Assembly (NCBI GenBank): GCA_023105745.1
Contig: JALGQZ010000014.1
Location: forward strand, 4,311,888-4,375,887
From: Austropuccinia psidii
Lineage: Eukaryota > Basidiomycota > Pucciniomycetes > Pucciniales > Sphaerophragmiaceae
Reading direction: 5' to 3'
DNA: 64,000 nucleotides
The translations under genes and the position numbers were made by a program. Shown here piece by piece: positions 57,832 through 64,000 of the stretch. Numbering within the stretch: position 1 is the first letter of the stretch; every line of letters starts with the position of its first letter. The notes beneath the pieces are model-generated. The model did not search any database. It worked only from the letters and a program-made list of their open reading frames with translations, and had not been told where the DNA came from.

Positions 57832-58245
57832 TCATCCTTCTTGATGAGCTGTTGAAAGTTCATTGAATTCTTGCTTATGAAATCCTCCCCCCTCCAGATA
57901 AATGTTGTCCCAATGTGATAAAGCGTGCAGAAGAGTAGCTAGGCAGCCAGGGCGGTAAGTCATTGAAAAGTGAAATACAGAGAGGAATTCAGCCCAGCGG
58001 TCTTGACAGCAAGTAAGAACTTTTGAAGACATGAAGTATTGAGGGGAATAGTGATTGGTGAGAACTTCAAAAGGTGAAGAAAGGGAAAGAAGAAAAGCCC
58101 TGCAGTGCTTGAGAGCCCAGACTATGCCAAGGAGTTCCTTGTCATGAATCTCATATTTGGGCTCTGCTGGAATATGCTTGCGGCTTTCAAATGCAATGGA
58201 ATGTTTTCCTGAGCTATAGACCTGACTCAGTACAGGACCCAACAC
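57832..58245 (-). pseudogene. RNase H (element 4)
   Basis: Reads LGPVLSQVYSSGKHSIAFES, HIPAEPKYEIHDKELLGIVW and SSPFEVLTNHYSPQYFMSSK, where the family has LTDH: the catalytic Asp is Asn. ALSHWDN ends the domain (family ALSRRDD). The first Asp block (ETDASNYALGAV) lies at the frame change near 58245-58290. Confidence 0.8.
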
Positions 58246-59156
58246 ATAATTGGATGCATTGGTCTCTACAATGATGGGTAGAGAAGGATTGGGGCGGTGG
58301 TGAAAGCCTCTTTGAGTTGGTGAAACTGACGGAGAGCTTCCTCATTGAGGGGAAAACAGAAATCTTTCTTGAGGAAACTGGTGAGTGAACTGATTTTCTT
58401 TGAATAATTCTTGATGAAGTGGCAGTAGAAATTGTCAAAGCCAAGGAACAATTGAAGAGCCTGAGGTTTCTTGGAGGTGGCCAATTGAGAATCTGCTGGA
58501 ATTTTGCTTGGTCCATCTTGAGGCCTTCAGAAGAAACAACATAACCCAAATATTCCACACTAGAAACATGGGATATGCACTTGGAGGCCTTAGCAAAAAG
58601 GTTATTGGCTCTGAGTCAGGAAAGAACAGTGGACACAGGAGTGACATGTTCTTCCTCAGACTTGGAAAAGACCATAATGTCATCCAAAGAAATCACAACA
58701 TAAACATCAAGAAGATATTGGAAAATATAATTGACAACATTTTGAAAAGAGGCAGGAGCATTGGTGAGCCCAAATGGCATAACCAAGTACTCATAACTAC
58801 CATATTTAGTTCTAAAAGTTGTCAAATGTTCATCACCCTCCTTGATTCCAAGAAGTTTATATGCACCACACAAAGAAATCATGGAGAAGATAGAAGAACC
58901 ATTAAAGACATTGAGAAGCTAATTCATAGGAGGAACCGGATACTTGTTCTTCCTAGTAACAGCATTGGGTTTGTGGTAATCAACACACAAACAAGGCCAC
59001 CATGTTTCTTTTTAACAAAGAGGAAAAGTGCTCCTGTTTAGGAGGGGCTTGGATAGATAAACCCTTTCTCTGCATTCTCTGAAATGTAGGCCCTGAGTGT
59101 ATCTGACTCTTGGTTTGATAAAGAGTAGATCACTCCAACTGGAGGTAGAGACCGCT
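58246..59156 (-). pseudogene. Reverse transcriptase (element 4), 5' part cut by element 5
   Basis: Starting at the junction, the frames read SLPPVGVIYSLSNQESDTLR, AYISENAEKGFIYPSPS and a stop, then the KKKHGGL / VDYHKLNAVTRKNKYPVPPM block over 59035-58920. 58882-58616 follows with GSYEYLVMPFGLTNAPASFQ and VYVVISLDDIMVFSKSEEEH. The catalytic box is SLDD: both Asp are kept and the usual Tyr is Ser. VEYLGYVVSSEGLKMDQAKF closes the domain. The conserved pre-palm block is intact up to 59156 and then LTR sequence begins. Confidence 0.88.
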
Positions 59157-59796
59157 TGTGAGCCTTAGAGGTAACTTCATATACCCAAAAGAGCACAAAT
59201 ACAAAAATAACATATTAATATAAACAAAATAAATTTATTTATATTATTAAAATAAAAATCAAAATATAAATATAAAATTATATTGAAAATAAAAAAATCA
59301 ATTACAATTTAAAAATAAAAATACATTAAATTTTGTAAGTGTAAAATTACATTTATACTTGAAAAAATTAAGTAAAAATGAAATTTTAACAAAATTGTGA
59401 AAAAATGAATAACTTTGGAAAAAAGTTAAATAAAAATTATTATAACTTTGTATCCAATAAATAAACATACAAAAATTATTTCACCATTGGATTCCTCATA
59501 AAAAATCAGGTGGGGTCACCTCTGAGTGAAATTCTTGTAACTCAACTCTAAATAAGCTTAAATTAAGTGTTTAGTATTTTCAATACAAAAGTTGAAAATC
59601 CTCAAAACTTTAATTTAATTCACACCACATGTGGTGTTAACCATCAATTTTTGTGTTAAGATTGAGGTGTTGTGTTTAGTTTAGAAGTTATGACGAATTG
59701 AAGTATTTTCAATTCAATTCAATTGAAATGTCAAAATGTGCGCGTGTATTACATAAGTGGGCTTTTATTTACATATGAGGTGTCAATTATTACTGT

Positions 59797-59811
59797 ATTG
59801 TACTGTACAAT
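59797..59811. repeat. 15-nt palindrome in LTR C
   Basis: ATTGTAC-T-GTACAAT, perfect arms of 7 with a one-base centre; a possible regulator-binding site. Confidence 0.6.
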
Positions 59812-60055
59812 TAAATTGAATTACATATGTAAATTATAAGTATAATACATGATGAGGAATTGAAGGAAAAATAAATTGGAAAGATTAAATTTGGGGGGGA
59901 AAAGGAACTCCAGCTCTAAGGGGGAGCTAGACCCCCAAAGTCCTTGCTGACAGGCGTGGGATGTCAAACTTAACGCAAAAGTTCATCACTTTTGGCCTGG
60001 AATTGAGTTACAGGGTCTGTGGACTCAATTGATGATGAGGGCTTGATACCAACTG

Positions 60056-60093
60056 GGGTAGTTTTAGCTGTTGCCAAGAGGGTAAAACTACCC
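60056..60093. repeat. Hairpin in LTR C (11-bp arms)
   Basis: GGGTAGTTTTA (60056-60066) is exactly inverted at 60083-60093 with a 16-nt loop. Confidence 0.75.
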
Positions 60094-60982
60094 TTAAGAT
60101 AAAAAAATGATAGAAAAACCAGCTTCAACTGATTTCTAAGCCTCTGACACACATTCTGACGTGTTTTGAAGGCTCTAGTCCTGGTATTGCTATAGTAATA
60201 GCTGATTTAAGGGTCTAAAATGGCTAAAAATGGCTTAAACCAGCTCTTTTTGGTCTAAACCAGGGTTCAATGATGCCATAATTGGCTTTTCTGTTGTCAG
60301 ACTGTTTTTCACGACTGACAAGAGTAAATTTTTACTTTTGGAGTAAGAGAATTGATGGCTATAAAATAATGTCTTCTTTGCCCCACTTTCTCTTCCTGTT
60401 AGAATCTTTTCCTTTTATAATTAGCTTAAACATTGTTAAACCAATCAATAAAAGATTCCAACCACCTTTTTTAAATCATTTTAAACCTTTTAACCACGTG
60501 AAAAATCATTATAATCATTGTTTGTAACTCTTATAATCATTTTTACCCCTGAACCACCCCCAAAGTTAATTAAAGCATCTTTCATCACTGTAAACTTTGT
60601 CACTTTGTTTCCAAATTCACTCTGGTCACTTTTGGGCGTGTTTTCTCTTTAATATTCTTTTTAAAGACTTTTTTCTTTAATTAATTGCTTGCAGTTCTTT
60701 GCTCAATTAGTTCCAATTGAAATTGCTCTTGAGGAAATTCCTTTTGTAGCCTTAAAATATCTCTTGTAGAGTATTTTTTGGATAACTTTTTATTGTTTGT
60801 AAAACAATAAATCTTTATAATATTATTGTTTTATACTAATAAAGTTATAAACAATAAAATTGGTGTGTTTTCTCTTAAAAATAATATTTCTTACTATTTT
60901 TAATTGATTTTTACCTTATACAAATTTTGAGGACAGGAAAAGTACTTGATTTTTAATCAAAGTTTCATATCCACACCTTACA

Positions 60983-60997
60983 TTTGGGGGGCCAGCC
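60983..60997 (+). promoter_or_regulatory. Primer-binding site (element 5)
   Basis: TTTGGGGGGCCAGCC follows the LTR end CA. It is related to the TCTGGGG..CTGG motif of the other elements but differs in its 3' half. Confidence 0.65.
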
Positions 60998-61207
60998 TTG
61001 ATATTTTACCTGTGAAATATTTTTTTACTCTTTTTGAATCTTTTTTCTTATATTGAAAAATTTAAAAACATATAAAAAATACTAATAATTCAAAAAAACC
61101 CATAAAAAATAATTTTTTTTATATTATAAGTGAGGCTTATATTTTTATTTCTTTTTTGAAATATCCCTTTTTTTTACTTAATTAATTGGTTTTTTCATTA
61201 ATTTTAG
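60998..61207 (+). other. Leader of element 5, probable intron end
   Basis: Very T-rich leader ending in a strong acceptor-like CATTAATTTTAG at 61207, followed by TGTCTGACAATGTGG, where ORF1 becomes readable. The donor is not identified. Confidence 0.45.
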
Positions 61208-62090
61208 TGTCTGACAATGTGGTAAGGCAAGAAAACATTGAAACAGCCTCAACAGTCACCAGCATTATTCCTGCTAGTACTATTAATTCAGACCATAATA
61301 GTACTGTTATTGTGACTCAAAATAACCAACATGAACCAATATCTTCTGAATTGATTAACTTGGACATAAGTAAAACCCTTCAGAAAGCTAAGAATTTGGC
61401 CAATAGTAAGTTTTTTGATGTAAAAATACTATTTTAAGCCTTTTTAAGCCATAATTATGCCTTCAACCAGGTAAGGAGCCAGCTACAACCCCTCAAGCAG
61501 CTCCCAAAAAGGTAATAGACATGATTATGGCAGAGGCCAATCAGGTACAGAAGGAAAAGGGGTCATTCTGAAGCTGATAATACTATCTTACCTTCTAAAA
61601 GGGCTGACACCGCCACAACAAGCCTCTGTGGACATATACAAAGCCAGCCACAGTGCATACAACAATGCACTTCAATTCAAAGAGTACCAGATCCTTGCAG
61701 ACCTGTGGAAGAATTGCATGAATTCTTACCTGACAGTAAGAAAATTCCTGGGTCATCCCAACACTTGCAAATTGCTCAATGGATGGCATCCATTGATGGA
61801 GAAGAAAAACATGATGCTTTTGACACTAGAATGGAGGAATAAACAACCCTCCACCACCCAAACCAGTGCCAAAAACAGCCCCAGTGGCCAGCAGCAGCAA
61901 TTCCAATGTGAAAACTCAGCCACAAACTCCAAACAAGGGAAAAGGGAAGGCAACAGCCCCAAAACCTTACAGCCAGGGCTACAGAATCCCAAATATTCAA
62001 CAGGATGCCATGGAAAACGTATTTCAGATGGCCAGAACCACGATGGAATTACAGAAGAAGGAGGAAGCCAGATTAAGATTCCAGAAATGA
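61208..62090 (+). pseudogene. ORF1 of element 5
   Basis: The first exon reads SDNVVRQENIETASTVTSII to NLANS; an intron at 61406-61470 (GTAAGT...AACCAG, 65 bp) joins it to KEPATTPQAAPKKVIDMIMA. After a frame change comes VEELHEFLPDSKKIPGSSQH and MASIDGEEKHDAFDTRMEE, then after another change MPKTAPVASSSNSNVKTQPQ, GKGKATAPKPYSQGYRIPNI and DAMENVFQMARTTMELQ, ending at TGA 62088-62090. Two single-base shifts break it. The basic centre and conserved C-terminus match ORF1 of the other elements; I infer a nucleic-acid-binding Gag partner. The overlapping frame open from 61628 is mostly a shadow before 62087. Confidence 0.65.
61406..61470 (+). other. Intron in ORF1 of element 5 (65 bp)
   Basis: GTAAGTTTTTTGATG donor and CTTCAACCAG acceptor. 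Splicing joins NLAN-S to KEPATTP in frame; unspliced the frame ends at 61437. Confidence 0.7.
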
Positions 62091-63585
62091 TTTCTGATAT
62101 ATTTGATTCCATCCCAGAATTGTATGATGCTATAAATGACGTGAAAAAACATCTTTCTGATAAAAATGAAACCATTTGTAACAACATTAAAACAAGCAAC
62201 CTGAGTCTGTGCCAAATTAATGAAACACTTATGTGTTTTGAAAAGGTTTTAAGAACAATTAAAATTTCCAATAATGATAATTCTTCTGGAAATAAAATAA
62301 ATGAACAATCTGCCATTATTAAAGAATTAACAGATAAATATTCTAAATTCAATATTGATGACATAATTGAAACAAGAATTAAACAAGCCATAAATATTAT
62401 CAAAACGGATAACAAGAAAGTCCTTGATGACATCTCAAATTCATTTACTGAAGTAAATACATATAACATTACCTTGAAAAAGTGTTTTGATGCTTCACAA
62501 GAAGAAGTATCAAAATTATCAATGAAATTGAATCAAGTCACTGCTGATAATACAAGACAGACAGAGTTATGGCAAGAGCTGACACATAAGGAAGACATGT
62601 ATAAAATTGAAGTCATAAATTTAATACAAAGCTTCCAACATGAATACAGAAATTTCCAAAGGTGTAGCAACAGTAAAATGAATGACATTGAACAAATACT
62701 GAACACCTTACCAAGAATGTCTACACCTCTGAATCAAAATGAGGGCACAAGAATTCCAAATCCACAAGTATTGGATCCTGAGAATTCACAATTAAAAAAT
62801 GAATTATCCACTCCTTTTCATAACTTGGAACCATCAATGGGCCAAGAACTCTTGAAAGAAGTTCCAAAACTTAAAGATGGCCTCACTTCAGTGGTGAAGG
62901 AGAGTATGACCATATGGAATTCATTAGAGGTATTGACATGATCAAAGAGGATTTTGAATTACCAGACAGATTGGTAACAGCCAGGTTTAACACCTTGTTT
63001 ACCAGATCAGCTCACAGATGGTACATCAAAATAAGACAAGCACATGGACACCAGAGTTGGACTTGGTGGAAAACCCAAATCATCAACAAATGGGCAAATG
63101 ATGCTTGGAGGTTTAAAGTAGAGACAGCCTTTGAATCTTCCAAATTTAATGCTGATAAAGACAAAGCTTTACCATGGTTTTGCCAACAAAAGGACAGATT
63201 AACAGCATTATATCCTGATATGTCAGAATTTATGATCCATAGAAAAATTCTGAGACAATGTGGAGGTGATTTAGAGCATGCTGTCAAAAGCAGGACTACT
63301 GAACAATCTTCAGCAGAGGATATTATCAATATACTAGAAGAAGTAACCACCAGAACCAAAATTGGTTCTAGTAGGGTGAATCTCAAAACAAGGTTTAATA
63401 CACCTTGGAAAGATTCTGTGGACAAAAACCCCAAAGAAAATTCTAGTAATATTAAGTATAAATCTGCAGATACAGTCAGAAAATGCCATATTTTCCAAAG
63501 CACCACCCATTTAGCCAATACATGTCCAAAAAGGGGGAAAATCAATGAAATTGACATTGAAAAGGAACCAGATGTTGAAAAATAA
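62087..63585 (+). pseudogene. ORF2 Gag of element 5
   Basis: Begins at ATG 62087, which overlaps the ORF1 stop as ATGA. Residues to 62941 form a long Asn/Lys/Glu-rich, coiled-coil-like arm (DAINDVKKHLSDKNETICNN, QSAIIKELTDKYSKFNIDDI). A frame change near 62890 leads to the Gag domain 62914-63585: YDHMEFIRGIDMIKEDFELP, RSAHRWYIKIRQAHGHQSWT, INKWANDAWRFKVETAFESS, LRQCGGDLEHAVKSRT. The zinc knuckle is KCHIFQSTTHLANTC, with the second Cys changed to Phe. TAA at 63583 interrupts before the protease. This is the best-preserved Gag in the window. Confidence 0.85.
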
Positions 63586-64000
63586 GACATAATTGAAGAC
63601 AATTCAGATGATAAGTCATCCATATTTTCTGAATCTTCAAAAGATATAGAAAATATCAATGCCACTTTTGACATCATGGAATCTTATTCCCACTTACCAC
63701 AATGGAGCAATGGTCAAGTTTATTTATCATAAGTTCAAGATGCACAACTTATGAAGACAAAACCAAACAGAGGGAAAGGTTATACAGCTGGTAACTCCTG
63801 TATAACAGAGGTAGTGATTGAAAACAAGCCCACCAAACTTTTGCTTGACCCAGGAGCCTTCTACTCTTGTGTTGGAAAATCTTTTCTTAAGACTTGTGTA
63901 CCAAATTTTGAAGACCAATTGTTACCAATTGATGGTATAAAATTCAACAGTGCAAGTAACCCAATGAAAGCATTAGAAATCTTTGAGACCAATGTCATGA
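63586..64000 (+). pseudogene. Gag-protease junction and protease of element 5, cut by window end
   Basis: Same frame as the Gag domain after a TAA at 63583; a second TAA lies at 63730-63732. The frame reads FDIMESYSHLPQWSNGQVYL, then VQDAQLMKTKPNRGKGYTAG and NKPTKLLLDPGAFYSCVGKS. The aspartic protease site is DPGA rather than DSGA or DTGA. ASNPMKALEIFETNVM runs to the window edge. Reverse transcriptase and integrase should follow outside. Confidence 0.82.

Larger units (their letters stand above)
53926..59156 (-). mobile_element. Element 4: Tf2-like chromodomain gypsy element, 5' part cut off
   Basis: From right to left it has reverse transcriptase, RNase H, integrase, chromodomain, a 3' non-coding part with a duplication, and the 3' LTR. 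Its protein wording differs clearly from elements 1, 2, 3 and 5, so it is another lineage. It is cut at 59156 by the LTR of element 5 within the region just before the polymerase palm; Gag and protease are not in the window. Confidence 0.85.
59157..60982 (+). repeat. 5' LTR (family C) of element 5, 1826 bp
   Basis: Starts TGTGAGCCTTAGAGGTAAC, like the start of family B, and ends CCACACCTTACA before a primer-binding motif. The left flank CCGCT (59152-59156) would be the duplication; the right copy is outside the window. It contains two clean inverted repeats and a TATA-rich downstream half. Confidence 0.75.

Noticed and set aside
58508..59041. 177-codon plus-strand open frame
   Set aside because: Antisense of the element 4 reverse transcriptase, whose palm motifs are clear on the minus strand.
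61753..62469. 238-codon minus-strand open frame
   Set aside because: It is the antisense of the ORF1/ORF2 region of element 5. The plus strand has recognisable Gag wording, while the minus frame has none.
63012..63677. 221-codon minus-strand open frame
   Set aside because: Antisense shadow of the well-conserved Gag domain on the plus strand.
1..64000. CRISPR arrays, rRNA, tRNA or bacterial operon features
   Set aside because: No regularly spaced repeats with unique spacers, no cloverleaf or rRNA-like blocks, and coding style with short GT-AG introns is fungal.

Overview
The window looks like a piece of a rust fungus genome (Pucciniales). I think Austropuccinia psidii (myrtle rust) or a close relative is most likely. 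The reasons are the strong AT bias, several lineages of chromodomain Ty3/gypsy elements whose Gag-Pol wording I recognise from that fungus, a Tnp2-type CACTA element, a Tet-like 2OG-Fe(II) oxygenase relic and short 55-70 bp GT-AG introns. The species name is from memory, not from a search. I see no intact host gene, rRNA, tRNA or CRISPR; nearly everything is transposon, and most of it is broken.

Layout. 1-1300: T-rich DNA with a 21-bp minisatellite, three perfect hairpins and a degenerate TGATGATCA array. 1474-2630 (+): decayed Tet-like dioxygenase. 2819-4064 (-): decayed PIF/Harbinger transposase, tail to tail with it; its likely right end is near 4360, inside the LTR of the next element. 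4361-14170 (-): element 1, a Ty3/gypsy element with both LTRs. 14171-22564 (-): a hAT element split by a plus-oriented LTR (14547-20530, duplication ATATA), itself split by a solo LTR (14925-16910, duplication ACTGA). 22565-29725: poorly readable relics, carrying another solo LTR (24684-28731) that holds a further LTR (25618-27539).

29726-64000 is one deep nest. Element 2 (+, gypsy) starts with its 5' LTR at 29726. Its leader is broken by a solo LTR at 32515, and that LTR is broken two bases from its end by a complete CACTA transposon (34679-40874) carrying a tnp2 transposase gene and a convergent spliced cargo gene. Element 2 resumes at 40880 and is cut in its integrase at 45863 by element 3 (-, gypsy, 45864-53925). 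The 5' LTR of element 3 is cut at 53926 by element 4 (-, a different Tf2-like chromodomain gypsy, 53926-59156). Element 4 is cut just upstream of its reverse transcriptase core by element 5 (+, gypsy, 59157 to beyond the window end).

The most interesting signals are: (a) a Tet-like oxygenase beside a Harbinger transposase, possibly within one transposon; (b) a CACTA element whose five internal stops and four of seven terminal-repeat mismatches all fit CpG to TpG/CpA change, as methylated-cytosine deamination would leave; (c) readable insertion order in the nests, confirmed by target-site duplications; (d) in element 5, overlapping reading frames whose stop and candidate start share ATGA, with an intron in the first frame.
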